The position numbers and the translations under genes were made by a program. From an uncultured Bacilli bacterium (GTDB taxonomy: Bacteria > Bacillota_I > Bacilli_A > RF39 > UBA660), in assembly GCA_947632065.1 (NCBI GenBank), contig CANRNO010000009.1, forward strand, positions 1-34,739: a stretch of 34,739 bases of DNA, read 5' to 3'. The notes below the pieces were generated by a model that saw only the letters and a program-made list of their open reading frames with translations, had not been told where the DNA came from and made no database searches. Each line of letters starts with the position of its first letter. Positions within the stretch are counted from its first letter, which is position 1. Positions 1-9,742 of this stretch are shown piece after piece.

Positions 1-63
1 CATTTTTTAGGTTTTAACCATTTTTATTTGTTGATAATGGATAGCTTTACAAATCTCCACACT

Positions 64-80
64 TTGGAAACGCTATCAAA
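64..80. promoter_or_regulatory. candidate cre (CcpA-binding) site
   Basis: TTGGAAACGCTATCAAA fits the cre consensus WTGNNARCGNWWWCAWW at every position; lies just upstream of the predicted rpmE promoter. Confidence 0.4.
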
Positions 81-93
81 GTAAGTTAAATGC

Positions 94-122
94 TTGCAAA
101 AGATAAGAAAGTCTGCTATACT
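94..122 (+). promoter_or_regulatory. sigma-A type promoter for rpmE
   Basis: TTGCAA (94-99), 17-nt spacer, TATACT (117-122). Confidence 0.7.
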
Positions 123-182
123 ATGGTTGCTTATTTATTTTCTATGGCGAAAAAATTTGTCATGGCGGAAGGAGTGAGACTT

Positions 183-404
183 ATGAAAAAGGGAATACAT
201 CCAGAAGTTAAAGATTGTAAAGTTACTTGTGTATGTGGAGAAACTTTCACTACTAAGTCAACTAAGGATGAAATTCATGTTGAAGTTTGTTCAAAATGTC
301 ATCCATTTTATACAGGAGAACAAAGTAGAACTTCACGTGCAGGACGTGTAGATAAATTCAACAAAAAATACGGATTTGATAAGAAAAATGAAACAGAAGC
401 TTAA
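183..404 (+). CDS. rpmE: 50S ribosomal protein L31
   Basis: [45 protein letters not shown], with zinc-type cysteines; SD GGAAGGAG upstream of ATG 183. The listed ORF start at 90 overlaps the promoter. Confidence 0.95.
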   Translation: MKKGIHPEVKDCKVTCVCGETFTTKSTKDEIHVEVCSKCHPFYTGEQSRTSRAGRVDKFNKKYGFDKKNETEA

Positions 405-420
405 TTGCTTCTTTTTTATT
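395..420 (+). terminator. intrinsic terminator after rpmE
   Basis: AGAAGC-TTAATT-GCTTCT followed by T-run. Confidence 0.8.
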
Positions 421-474
421 TTTTAAATTAAGAGATTTTAATGTTATAATAAATATATGAAATAAGGTGGTTAA

Positions 475-1266
475 ATGTTTGATGATATAAATAAAAAGAT
501 AAAAGATTGGGATAAATTTTATATTTTAACTGATTTTGACAGGACTTTAACAAAAGGTAATAGTGAATCTTCTTGGGGTGTTTTATCTAAAAGTAATTTA
601 ATAGATAAAGATTATATAGAGACAAGAGGAAAATTATATGAATATTATAGACCGTATGAAGTTGATTTAACAATGGATTATAATACTAAAAATAGACTTA
701 TGGTAGAATGGTGGAGTAATCATATAAAGTTACTTGTTAAATATAAATTTAGAGAAGAATATATTGAAAAAGTTATAAGAGATACAAAAGTGTTATCTTT
801 TAGAAAAGGAGTAGTAGAATTTTTCAATAATATGCATAATAACAATGTACCAATTGTAATTGTTTCTGCTGGGATAGGTAATTTTATAGATGAGTTTTTA
901 AAACAAAATGGTATTATGTATGATAATGTTTATATAATTTCTAATTTTATTAAATTTGTAGATGGTATTGCGGTAGGAATAGAAGGTAATATTATTCATT
1001 CACTTAATAAAAACGAAGAATGTATTCCTGATTCTGTTAAAAATATTATTAAAGATATAGAAAATGTTGTTGTAATTGGGGATGGTGTTGATGATGTTAA
1101 GATGGTAGATGATGAGAAAAGGAGTGATGCTTTAAAAATTGGTTTTTTAACTGATGATACTAAGGATAAAAGAGATGAGTTTTTGAAAGTGTTTGATATT
1201 GTTTTAGATACTAATGGTAACTTTGATGATATAATGAAAGAGATAGATATTTTTAAATTTAATTAA
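475..1266 (+). CDS. HAD-superfamily hydrolase related to cytosolic 5'-nucleotidase III / pyrimidine 5'-nucleotidase (UMPH-1)
   Basis: TDFDRTLTKG nucleophile motif, YEVDLTMDYNTKNRLMVEWW, IVIVSAGIGNFIDEFLKQNG, IISNF, VVVIGDGVDDVKMVD. Confidence 0.75.
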   Translation: MFDDINKKIKDWDKFYILTDFDRTLTKGNSESSWGVLSKSNLIDKDYIETRGKLYEYYRPYEVDLTMDYNTKNRLMVEWWSNHIKLLVKYKFREEYIEKVIRDTKVLSFRKGVVEFFNNMHNNNVPIVIVSAGIGNFIDEFLKQNGIMYDNVYIISNFIKFVDGIAVGIEGNIIHSLNKNEECIPDSVKNIIKDIENVVVIGDGVDDVKMVDDEKRSDALKIGFLTDDTKDKRDEFLKVFDIVLDTNGNFDDIMKEIDIFKFN

Positions 1267-1281
1267 AAAGAGGTGTATGAT

Positions 1282-1728
1282 ATGAAAATTGGAATAGCAA
1301 GTGATCACAGAGGTTATAATTTAAAAGAGTTTTTAAAACAAAACTTATTAGATTATGAAATAGTAGATTATGGTACAGATAGTGAGGATTCAGTAGATTA
1401 TCCTGATTATGGATTTTTACTTGGAGAGAAAGTAGCAAGTGGTGAAGTATCTTTTGGAATTGCAATTTGTGGTTCTGGTATTGGTATTAGTATTGCTTGT
1501 AATAAAGTAAAAGGCATTCGTTGTGCTAAAGTGTCTAGTGTTTGGGATGCACAAGTGACTAGATGTGATAATGATGCTAATATTGTTGCTTTGTCTGCTA
1601 ATACTGATAGTAGTGAAGCTTTAGAAATAGTTAATACTTTTTTAACTACAGAAGCATCTGCCTTAGAGCGTCATAGAAAGAGAATAGAAAAAATTAAAAA
1701 GTATGAGGATGAACATTATGAGTGTTAA
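1282..1728 (+). CDS. rpiB: ribose-5-phosphate isomerase B (RpiB/LacAB family)
   Basis: MKIGIASDHRGYNLKEFL, YPDYG, GIAICGSGIGISIACNKVKGIRCA, NIVALSA; ATG 1282 preferred over GTG 1273 because of SD AGAGGTG. Confidence 0.92.
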   Translation: MKIGIASDHRGYNLKEFLKQNLLDYEIVDYGTDSEDSVDYPDYGFLLGEKVASGEVSFGIAICGSGIGISIACNKVKGIRCAKVSSVWDAQVTRCDNDANIVALSANTDSSEALEIVNTFLTTEASALERHRKRIEKIKKYEDEHYEC

Positions 1729-1915
1729 GTTTTTAATTTATTTTTTTGTTTCTCTTTTAGTAATATGGTCTATGGAAGCAGTTAATATTAATGGTATTTT
1801 TAAAAAAAATAGAGTAGTGAAAGCCCAAGTGTTTTATGTTCTTCTTGCACTTTCTATGATATATTTAGTTACTAATTTTATAATGGATTTATTTACTTCT
1901 TATAATTTTTTCTAA
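1718..1915 (+). CDS. small membrane protein, DUF1146 (YwzB-like)
   Basis: Two TM segments, pattern IYFFVSLLVIWSMEAVNINGIFKKN...YLVTNFIMDLF; start overlaps rpiB stop. Confidence 0.6.
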   Translation: MSVKFLIYFFVSLLVIWSMEAVNINGIFKKNRVVKAQVFYVLLALSMIYLVTNFIMDLFTSYNFF

Positions 1916-1965
1916 AAATTGAATAAAAAAAATTTTATGTGCCAAACTCTTAATGAGGTGAGAAA

Positions 1966-2646
1966 ATGAAAAGAAGAAAATTAAAACAAGGAGTTTGGAT
2001 TAGTCTTTATTTAGTGTTAATTGTAGGAATAGTTGCGAGTGCTTTTGCACTTAGAAATGCAATGAATAGTGTTCCAAGTAATGATGATAATCTTGACTAT
2101 GTATCTAGTTCTATTTTAGATGAAGATGTCCCTGTAATTAATGAAGTATCTAAAATGGGTAAACCTTATACTGCTGAGGGTGTTAGTATTGCTAAGAGTT
2201 ATTATGATTATCAAGCAGATGCTGCAGAACAAGAGAAATCTATTGTTTATCATGATAATACATATATGCAAAATTCAGGAGTAGATTATGTTTTAGATAA
2301 TGTCTTTGATGTAGTTAGTGTCTTAGATGGGACAGTTACAAATGTTAAAGAAGATGAACTAGTTGGAAAGACTGTAGAGATTAAACATGATAATGACTAT
2401 GTTACTGTATATCAAAGTTTATCAGAAGTTTCTGTAAAAAAAGGGGATACTGTTAAACAAGGAGATGTAATTGGTAAGAGTGGTACAAATGAATTAGATA
2501 GTGAGGTAGGAAATCATTTACATTTTGAGTTATATATAGGTGGACAAGTTGTTAATCCTGCAAATTATGTTGATAAAGAGATAAAAAAAGATACAACTAA
2601 AGATGATACAAAACAAGATCAAACAGATAAAAATACTAGTGAATAG
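1966..2646 (+). CDS. spoIIQ: SpoIIQ-like protein, degenerate LytM/M23 domain
   Basis: N-terminal TM; VTVYQSLSEVSVKKGDTVKQGDVIGKSGTNELDSEVGNHLHFEL; Lys/Asp/Thr-rich tail; first catalytic His replaced (NSGVDY); next to spoIIID-mbl. Confidence 0.8.
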   Translation: MKRRKLKQGVWISLYLVLIVGIVASAFALRNAMNSVPSNDDNLDYVSSSILDEDVPVINEVSKMGKPYTAEGVSIAKSYYDYQADAAEQEKSIVYHDNTYMQNSGVDYVLDNVFDVVSVLDGTVTNVKEDELVGKTVEIKHDNDYVTVYQSLSEVSVKKGDTVKQGDVIGKSGTNELDSEVGNHLHFELYIGGQVVNPANYVDKEIKKDTTKDDTKQDQTDKNTSE

Positions 2647-2666
2647 AAGCTTAATGCTTCTTTTTT
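2645..2666 (+). terminator. intrinsic terminator after spoIIQ
   Basis: AGAAGC-TTAAT-GCTTCTTTTTT; contains the TAG stop. Confidence 0.8.
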
Positions 2667-2710
2667 CATAAAATAAATTCTTATTTATATAATTAAATAG
2701 GAGTGAATAT

Positions 2711-2926
2711 ATGAAAGAAATAATAAAATTAAGAGTTATTAAAGAAGCAGAGAGGATTGTTGAAAGTAGAAAAACATTAAGAGAGCTTGCACATGAATTT
2801 GGTATTTCAAAGAGTACACTTCATAAGGATATGCAACAGAAGTTAATACATCTTGATGAGTCTTTATATAGGGAAGTTCAGAAGGTTTTTAGGGAACATT
2901 TAGAGTCAAGATACTTAAAGAAATAA
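2711..2926 (+). CDS. spoIIID: sporulation transcriptional regulator SpoIIID
   Basis: IKLRVIKEAERIVESRKTLRELAHEFGISKSTLHKDMQQKL HTH; followed by mbl. Confidence 0.9.
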   Translation: MKEIIKLRVIKEAERIVESRKTLRELAHEFGISKSTLHKDMQQKLIHLDESLYREVQKVFREHLESRYLKK

Positions 2927-2996
2927 AAAAAGTATAAAAAAATAATATAAAATGAAGATTTTATGGTAAAATAATAGGGAGAAAAGGAGGAAAAAG

Positions 2997-3992
2997 ATGT
3001 TAGCGAAGAATATAGGGATCGATTTAGGAACAGCAAATGTGCTAATTTATATAAAAGATCAAGGGATTGTGCTAAATGAGCCTAGCATTGTGGCGATAGA
3101 TACTGAGACTAAGAGGGTAATCGCTGTTGGACGTGAAGCAAATGATATGTTAGGAAGAACTCCAGGTAAAGTAAAGGCTATTAAGCCTATGAAAGATGGA
3201 GTTATTGCAGATTTTGAAATAACAGAAATTATGTTAAATACTTTTATTAAAAAGATAAAAGCTAAATCTATTTTTACTCGTCCTAAAATACTTATTTGTT
3301 GTCCATCTAACATTACTCCTGTTGAGAAAAATGCGATTAGAGAGGCTGCAGAGAGAACTGGTGCTAAAAAAGTTTATATTGAAGAAGAACCTAAGGTTGC
3401 AGCAATTGGTGCTGGTATGGATATTTCTAAACCAAGTGCTAATATGGTAATTGATATTGGTGGAGGTACTACTGATATTGCGATTTTATCACTTGATGAT
3501 ATTGTTAATTCTACTTCACTTAGATGTGCTGGTAATGTATTTGATCAAGATATTATAAAATACATTAAAGAAAAGTATAAACTATTAATAGGAGATCCTA
3601 CTGCAGAAGAGATTAAGATTAATTTTAGTAATGTATTTAATCCTAGTAAGAAAGAGACTAGAGAGATTAAGGGAAGAAATTTAGTTACTGGACTTCCACA
3701 TACTATTACTATTACACAAGATGAGATAAGAGATGCTTTAAAAGAAAGTATTTATAAAATTATAAAAGCAACTACTAATGTTTTAGAACAAACTCCTCCT
3801 GAGTTATCCGCAGATATTGTGGATAAAGGAATTGTTCTTACTGGTGGGGGTGCAATGATTGCTGGACTTCCAGAACTTTTATCTAAAGAATTAGAAGTAC
3901 CTGTTTTTATTGCGGATGATCCTCTTACTTGTGTTGCTAATGGTACAGGAGTACTTCTTGATACACCTGAAAAATTAGAAGAATCAGATTAG
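2997..3992 (+). CDS. mbl: MreB/Mbl family rod-shape actin homologue
   Basis: NIGIDLGTANVLIYIKDQGIVLNEPSIVAID, VIDIGGGTTDIAILSL, GIVLTGGGAMIAGLPELL; downstream of spoIIID. Confidence 0.93.
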   Translation: MLAKNIGIDLGTANVLIYIKDQGIVLNEPSIVAIDTETKRVIAVGREANDMLGRTPGKVKAIKPMKDGVIADFEITEIMLNTFIKKIKAKSIFTRPKILICCPSNITPVEKNAIREAAERTGAKKVYIEEEPKVAAIGAGMDISKPSANMVIDIGGGTTDIAILSLDDIVNSTSLRCAGNVFDQDIIKYIKEKYKLLIGDPTAEEIKINFSNVFNPSKKETREIKGRNLVTGLPHTITITQDEIRDALKESIYKIIKATTNVLEQTPPELSADIVDKGIVLTGGGAMIAGLPELLSKELEVPVFIADDPLTCVANGTGVLLDTPEKLEESD

Positions 3993-4012
3993 ACTGTGTC
4001 TAGTCTTTTTTA
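3991..4012 (+). terminator. intrinsic terminator after mbl
   Basis: AGACT-GTGTCT-AGTCTTTTTT. Confidence 0.65.
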
Positions 4013-4162
4013 TTGACAAGTATGAAGTTTTTTGGTAGGATAGGTATTCCAATTTCAAATTCGAGTAAGTCTTTTGATTAAATTTATATCTTTTTCTTTT
4101 ATATAGAAATAATCTTTGATATAATTTAATTGAAATATGTATTCGGAAATGGGGTAGAATAT

Positions 4163-5251
4163 ATGCAATATGAAGTTTTAAGTGCTTTAAAAATAATAGG
4201 TGTTACGTTTTTGTTTTCTGTTGCAATTATGCCTATTATGAAGAAAATTGCTTTTCATGTTGGGGCAATTGATGAACCAAGAAATACGGAAGGAAATAGA
4301 CATATTCATAAAAGACGTGTTCCTAAACTTGGTGGTGTTGGAATCTTTTTATCATTTTTGTTTGGGTATATGTTGTTTGGAGAACAAAGTTTAAGAATGA
4401 ATTCTATTTTAATTGGAAGTTTTATTGTTGTTTTAACTGGAATAATAGATGATATTAAACCTATTAGAGCATATCAAAAACTTTTAGGACATTTAATAGC
4501 AGCATCTGTTATAGTGTTTTATGGTGGAATACTTTTAAGTGATATTACAGCTTTCGGATTTTATATTAATTTTGGATATTGGGCATATCCTATTACTATA
4601 TTTTTTATAGTTGCATGTACAAATATTATTAATTTGATTGATGGTCTTGATGGGCTTAGTGGTGGTATTTGTTGTATATTTTATGTAACAATTGGAATTA
4701 TTGGTTTTTATCAAGCAAGATATGGAAGTTTAGTTATGTTACTTACATTTATAATGCTTGGTTCTACAATAGGTTTTTTAGTACATAATTTTTATCCTGC
4801 GAAGATATTTGCTGGAGATTGTGCTACATTTATGGGATTTATTATATCTATAATAACATTGTTAGAATTCAAAGGTGCAGCATTAACTTCTTTATTTGTA
4901 CCTTTAATGATTTTGGGTATTCCTATAATGGATACGTCTTTTGCAATTATTAGAAGACTTCTTAAAAGACAGCCTATTTTTGCACCTGATAAAGAACATA
5001 TACATCATCAACTTTTAGGAATGAACTTTTCACAAAGAACAACAGTATTAATAATTTATGGAATTAATATTTTATTTGCTCTTGCCTCTATTCTTTATAT
5101 TTTAAAAGATCCTGTTATGGGTAGAGTAATATATATAATTTTATTTATAATAGTAGCGTGGTTTGTTTTTAGAACAACAATTATATCAGAAAAAAATAAG
5201 AAAATAACTGATAGAATTAGATCTAAATTGAAAAGACGTAAAGCTAAGTAG
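4163..5251 (+). CDS. MraY/WecA/TagO-family glycosyl-1-phosphate transferase
   Basis: Multi-TM; HKRRVPKLGGVGIFLSF, GIIDDIKPIRAYQKLLGHLIAA, NIINLIDGLDGLSGG, FAGDCATFMGF, HIHHQLL. Confidence 0.9.
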   Translation: MQYEVLSALKIIGVTFLFSVAIMPIMKKIAFHVGAIDEPRNTEGNRHIHKRRVPKLGGVGIFLSFLFGYMLFGEQSLRMNSILIGSFIVVLTGIIDDIKPIRAYQKLLGHLIAASVIVFYGGILLSDITAFGFYINFGYWAYPITIFFIVACTNIINLIDGLDGLSGGICCIFYVTIGIIGFYQARYGSLVMLLTFIMLGSTIGFLVHNFYPAKIFAGDCATFMGFIISIITLLEFKGAALTSLFVPLMILGIPIMDTSFAIIRRLLKRQPIFAPDKEHIHHQLLGMNFSQRTTVLIIYGINILFALASILYILKDPVMGRVIYIILFIIVAWFVFRTTIISEKNKKITDRIRSKLKRRKAK

Positions 5252-5282
5252 TAACTACAAACCAGGGGGTAGTTGCTTTTTT
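5251..5282 (+). terminator. intrinsic terminator
   Basis: GTAACTAC...GTAGTTGC then TTTTTT. Confidence 0.7.
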
Positions 5283-5320
5283 AGATATGGATAATGCAGT
5301 ACTTAGAAAGGAAGGTAAAC

Positions 5321-6055
5321 ATGATAAACTTTATCCTATGCGAAGAAGAAAAAGCATTTTCGGATTGTTTATATGGAATTATTTTTAAATTCTTTATGAA
5401 TTATGATATTGAATATAATTTTATTAGATGTTGTAGATATGATGATGAATTTCATGATATAGCTAGAGATGATAATGAATTTAAAGTTTATTTTTTAAGT
5501 AGAAAAATAGAAGATGAGTCTGGTATAGAAGTTGCAAGAAGAATAAGAGAAGAATATCATGATTGGACTTCTATAATTATAATTGTAGATTCTAGTAATG
5601 CTTATAAATATAGTGCATTTAGTGCCAGACTTCAGATTTTAGATTTTGTAAATAAGACAGAAGATTACGAAAAAATAGTTAAAGAAGATTTGGAAAAATG
5701 TATTAGTGTGTATGATAGAAGACCTAAATGTTTAAAAATTAAATCTCATAATATAATGAATTTTGTTGAATATAAATATATTATATTTATAGAAAAAGAA
5801 CAGGAAAGTAAAAATTGTATTATTAAGACTACATATGGTGATAAAATTTATCATGGTACACTTAATCAATTAGAGGAAGAATTAAATGATAATAGATTTA
5901 TAAGGACACATAGAAGTTTAATTGTGAATGGTGATTATATAGATTATTATGATATTAAAGAAAATAAGATAGTATTTAAAGATGGAACATTTTCGTTTTT
6001 AGTTTCTAGAGGAAAAAAGAAAGAAGTTTTAGATTATATTGCGGTTAATCAATAG
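5321..6055 (+). CDS. AgrA/LytR-like response regulator with LytTR DNA-binding domain and degenerate receiver
   Basis: N-terminal FILCEEEKAF; VYFLSRKIEDESGIEVARRIREE; C-terminal RFIRTHRSLIVNGDYIDYYD...LVSRGKKKEVLDYI (LytTR). Confidence 0.8.
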   Translation: MINFILCEEEKAFSDCLYGIIFKFFMNYDIEYNFIRCCRYDDEFHDIARDDNEFKVYFLSRKIEDESGIEVARRIREEYHDWTSIIIIVDSSNAYKYSAFSARLQILDFVNKTEDYEKIVKEDLEKCISVYDRRPKCLKIKSHNIMNFVEYKYIIFIEKEQESKNCIIKTTYGDKIYHGTLNQLEEELNDNRFIRTHRSLIVNGDYIDYYDIKENKIVFKDGTFSFLVSRGKKKEVLDYIAVNQ

Positions 6056-6063
6056 TCTTAAAA

Positions 6064-6070
6064 TGTCGAA
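6064..6070 (+). promoter_or_regulatory. candidate 0A-box (Spo0A site)
   Basis: TGTCGAA heptamer in intergenic DNA upstream of the cold-shock gene. Confidence 0.25.
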
Positions 6071-6237
6071 TAAAAATATGGAATTTACTAAAAATTAACA
6101 AAAATTACCAAAAAAGTTATTTAATTAACTATTTAAGGATATTTGTGAATAAAGACCTTTTCTCATGCTAAAGTGGTATTAACGTCTATCAAGTGTGTTT
6201 GATGGATAAAAATAGAGTGAAGGAGAGGTGGAAGTTG

Positions 6238-6456
6238 ATGATAAGTAGAGTCAAATGGTTCAATAATGAAAAAGGATATGGATTTATTGAATACAAAGAT
6301 AATAAAGATGTATTTGTACATTATTCTGCTATTCAAACAGATGGATATAAAACATTATCTGAAGGACAATTAGTTAGCTTTAAATTAATTGAAACTGTTA
6401 AAGGCTTACAAGCGTTGAATGTAACTCTAGTTGAAGATAACGTAACCACAAATTAA
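6238..6456 (+). CDS. cold-shock protein (CspA family)
   Basis: [31 protein letters not shown] 6238 after SD GGAGAGGTGG. Confidence 0.93.
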   Translation: MISRVKWFNNEKGYGFIEYKDNKDVFVHYSAIQTDGYKTLSEGQLVSFKLIETVKGLQALNVTLVEDNVTTN

Positions 6457-6467
6457 TGTGGTTTTTT
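6444..6467 (+). terminator. intrinsic terminator after cold-shock gene
   Basis: AACCACA-AATTAA-TGTGGTTTTTT. Confidence 0.8.
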
Positions 6468-6516
6468 CTTTTCTTTTATGTTATACTCAAAATACATATA
6501 CAAGGAGGAGATGTTT

Positions 6517-7050
6517 ATGGAAATAATTATTAGAGGAGACAAATTAAAAGTTACAGATTCAATGAAAGAATACATTGAAGAAAAGATTGCTAAGTTAGAT
6601 AAATATCTACAAAATAGTGATGAATTAAGAGCTACTGTTGTTGTTAAAGTTAGGAATCATAATCAAGTAGTTGAAATTACTATTCCACTTAAATCTTTAA
6701 TATTAAGAGCAGAAGAGAGTCAAGAAGATATTTATGCTGCAGTTGATTTAGCTTTAGATAAATTAGAAAGACAAATTAGAAAGAATAAGACTAAGCTTCT
6801 TGCTAGACAAAGTAAGAATACTAATCTTATAGGTTTTTCTTTTGATAATGTAGATGAAATAGAAGAATCAAGTGAGAAAATTGTTAAAAGAAAAACTATA
6901 GAAGTTAAACCTATGAGTGAGGAAGAGGCTATTTTACAACTTGAGCTTTTAGGTCATCAATTCTATATGTATAAAGATAGTGAGACTATGAAACCTGTTG
7001 TTATTTATAAGAGAAAAGATAATGGTTATGGAATAATCGAATCAGAATAA
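6517..7050 (+). CDS. hpf: long-form ribosome hibernation promoting factor
   Basis: MEIIIRGDKLKVTDSMKEYIEEKIAKLDKY plus C-terminal VKRKTIEVKPMSEEEAILQLELLGHQFYMYKD; SD AAGGAGG; immediately upstream of secA. Confidence 0.92.
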   Translation: MEIIIRGDKLKVTDSMKEYIEEKIAKLDKYLQNSDELRATVVVKVRNHNQVVEITIPLKSLILRAEESQEDIYAAVDLALDKLERQIRKNKTKLLARQSKNTNLIGFSFDNVDEIEESSEKIVKRKTIEVKPMSEEEAILQLELLGHQFYMYKDSETMKPVVIYKRKDNGYGIIESE

Positions 7051-7080
7051 GAGAAATATCTTTTATTCTTTTTTCTTTTT
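7044..7080 (+). terminator. intrinsic terminator after hpf
   Basis: AGAATAAGAG-AAATAT-CTTTTATTCT then T-rich tract; contains the TAA stop. Confidence 0.75.
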
Positions 7081-7112
7081 TGTTATAATAATTGAATGAG
7101 GAGATGATTCTT

Positions 7113-9605
7113 TTGAATATATTAAAAAAATTATTTGATCATGAATATAAAGAATTAAAAAGATTTACAGCACTTGCAGATAAAATAGAAGAATTAAATG
7201 ATGATATGCAGAAACTTACTGATACTGAGTTGACTGCTAAAACAGAAGAATTTAAGAAAAGACTTAAAGATGGAGAAACTTTAGATGATATTTTAGTTGA
7301 AGCATTTGCAGTTGCTCGTGAAGCTGCTTTTCGTGTAATTGGAGAAAGACCTTTTTATGTTCAACTTTTAGGAGCACTTGCTATTCATTATGGTAATATT
7401 GCTGAGATGAAAACTGGTGAAGGAAAAACTTTAACAAGTGTTTTACCTGCTTATTTAAATGCTTTAACAGGAGAAGGAGTTCATATTGTTACAGTTAATG
7501 AATACTTAGCAGGAAGAGATGCTGAATGGATGGGTGGAATTCATCGTTTCTTAGGTCTTACTGTTGGAGTTAATACAAGAGATTTAAGTCCAAAAGAAAA
7601 ACAAGAACAATATAATTGTGATATTTTATATTCAACTAATAATGAAATTGGTTTTGATTATTTAAGAGATAATATGGTTGTAAAAAGTGAAGACAGAGTT
7701 CAAAGACCTCTTAATTTTGCTATTATAGATGAGGTTGATTCTGTTTTAATAGATGAGGCAAGAACACCACTTATTATTTCTGGTGGTCAAATGTCTAGTG
7801 CTAATCTTTATATAGATGCTGATAGATTTGCTAAAAGTCTTAAAAAAGAAGAAGATTATATATATGATGAAAAAACTAAAAGTGTTAGTTTAACAGAAAG
7901 TGGAAGCGATAAAGCTGAGAAAATGTTTTCTGTAGACAATTTATATGATTTAAATAATGCTACATTAGTACATTATATTAATCAAGCACTACGTGCTAAC
8001 TATTCTATGAAGTTAGATATCGATTATGTTGTACAAGATGGAGAGATTGTTATAGTAGATCAATTTACTGGACGTTTGATGAAAGGAAGAGCTTATTCTG
8101 ATGGACTTCATCAAGCAATAGAGGCTAAAGAGGGAGTAAATATTAATGAAGAGACTAAGACTCTTGCTACTATTACTTTCCAAAACTTATTTAGAATGTA
8201 TAAGAAACTTTCTGGTATGACTGGTACTGCTAAGACAGAAGAAGAGGAATTTAGAAATATTTATAATATGTATGTTATAGAGATTCCTACTAATAAACCT
8301 GTAATACGTATTGATGCACCAGATTTAGTGTATGCTACAAAAGAGGCTAAATATAAAGCTATAGTTGCAACTGTTAAAGAATGTTATGAAAAAGGACAAC
8401 CTGTTTTAATTGGTACAATTGCAATTGAGACTAGTGAACTTATAAGTAAACTTTTAAAGAAAGCAGGTATACCTCATGAAGTATTAAATGCTAAGAATCA
8501 TGCAAGAGAAGCTGAGATAATTGCTGGTATTGGACAACATAAGTCAGTAACAATTGCTACTAATATGGCTGGACGTGGAACTGATATTAAGTTATCAGAT
8601 GAAATTAGAAATTTAGGAGGACTTTTTGTTTTAGGTACTGAACGTCATGAATCTCGAAGAATAGATAATCAGTTACGTGGACGTTCTGGTCGTCAAGGAG
8701 ATCCTGGATATACACAATTCTTTGTTTCTATGCAAGATGACTTGATGGTTCGTTTTGGATCTGATAGAATTATGAATTTAATGCAGACTATGGGACTTGG
8801 GGATCAAGCTATTCAAAGTAAAACATTTACTAAGTCTATTGGAACTGCACAAACTAGAGTTGAAGGTAATAACTTTGATATTCGTAAACAATTACTTCAA
8901 TATGATGATGTAATGAATAATCAAAGAGAAATTATATATGCTAGAAGAAATGAAATATTAGATAAAGAGTCTATTCATGAGACTACACTTGATTCTATGA
9001 GACATCATATTGAAGATTTAGTAAAATCTCATTTAGCACCTGAAGGTGAAATTACAGAAGATGATATTATAGAAATTACTGAGACTGCTAATGAAGATTT
9101 ACTTAGACAAGATATAGATGTGGATTATTTTGATAGTTTAGATGCAGATAAAATCATTGATAAGCTTTATAAATTAATAGTCTCAGAATATGAGGAGAAA
9201 ATTAAAGATATTCCAGAAGAAGTAAAAGATGAGTTTGAAAAAGCGATTTCTTTACAAGTAATAGATCGTTATTGGATGGAACATATTAATACTATGTCTC
9301 ATTTACGTGAAGGAATACATTTACGTGGATATGCTCAAGAAGATCCATTACGTGCTTATACAATGGAAGGTTTTGATATGTTTGATGGAATGATGCAGAG
9401 AATTGATAAAGATATTACAGTTTTCCTATTAAAAGCACAAATCCAACAAAATATAGAAAGAAAAGCAGTTGCTAAGAAAACTACTACTAATGAGGCTAAA
9501 GATACATCAAGTAAGCCAAAACCTAAAAGAGTAAAAAAGATAGGACGTAATGATCCATGTCCATGTGGGTCAGGAAAAAAATATAAACATTGTCATGGTA
9601 AATAA
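7113..9605 (+). CDS. secA: preprotein translocase ATPase SecA
   Basis: [65 protein letters not shown]-terminal SEC-C zinc motif [21 protein letters not shown] 7113 fits the SD best. Confidence 0.97.
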   Translation: MNILKKLFDHEYKELKRFTALADKIEELNDDMQKLTDTELTAKTEEFKKRLKDGETLDDILVEAFAVAREAAFRVIGERPFYVQLLGALAIHYGNIAEMKTGEGKTLTSVLPAYLNALTGEGVHIVTVNEYLAGRDAEWMGGIHRFLGLTVGVNTRDLSPKEKQEQYNCDILYSTNNEIGFDYLRDNMVVKSEDRVQRPLNFAIIDEVDSVLIDEARTPLIISGGQMSSANLYIDADRFAKSLKKEEDYIYDEKTKSVSLTESGSDKAEKMFSVDNLYDLNNATLVHYINQALRANYSMKLDIDYVVQDGEIVIVDQFTGRLMKGRAYSDGLHQAIEAKEGVNINEETKTLATITFQNLFRMYKKLSGMTGTAKTEEEEFRNIYNMYVIEIPTNKPVIRIDAPDLVYATKEAKYKAIVATVKECYEKGQPVLIGTIAIETSELISKLLKKAGIPHEVLNAKNHAREAEIIAGIGQHKSVTIATNMAGRGTDIKLSDEIRNLGGLFVLGTERHESRRIDNQLRGRSGRQGDPGYTQFFVSMQDDLMVRFGSDRIMNLMQTMGLGDQAIQSKTFTKSIGTAQTRVEGNNFDIRKQLLQYDDVMNNQREIIYARRNEILDKESIHETTLDSMRHHIEDLVKSHLAPEGEITEDDIIEITETANEDLLRQDIDVDYFDSLDADKIIDKLYKLIVSEYEEKIKDIPEEVKDEFEKAISLQVIDRYWMEHINTMSHLREGIHLRGYAQEDPLRAYTMEGFDMFDGMMQRIDKDITVFLLKAQIQQNIERKAVAKKTTTNEAKDTSSKPKPKRVKKIGRNDPCPCGSGKKYKHCHGK

Positions 9606-9623
9606 TTAATAATATATTAAAAT

Positions 9624-9657
9624 AAAGGTGTGAATATAAAGTTGTTTGCACCTTTTT
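9624..9657 (+). terminator. intrinsic terminator after secA
   Basis: AAAGGTG...CACCTTTTT. Confidence 0.65.
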
Positions 9658-9742
9658 AAAATTGAATTTATTTCATAACTTTATATAAAATATAAATAGT
9701 GTTATAATGTTTGTAGAGATTTAAAATATGAGGTGTAGTTTA

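Noticed and set aside
28-40. DnaA-box-like TTATCAACA (minus strand)
   Set aside because: Single copy with one mismatch to TTATCCACA in AT-rich sequence; no cluster, so not supported as an origin element.
1259-1465. Minus-strand ORF (68 aa)
   Set aside because: Antisense to rpiB; no SD, low-complexity translation; shadow ORF in AT-rich DNA.
3059-3313. Minus-strand ORF (84 aa)
   Set aside because: Antisense to mbl coding sequence, no recognisable product.
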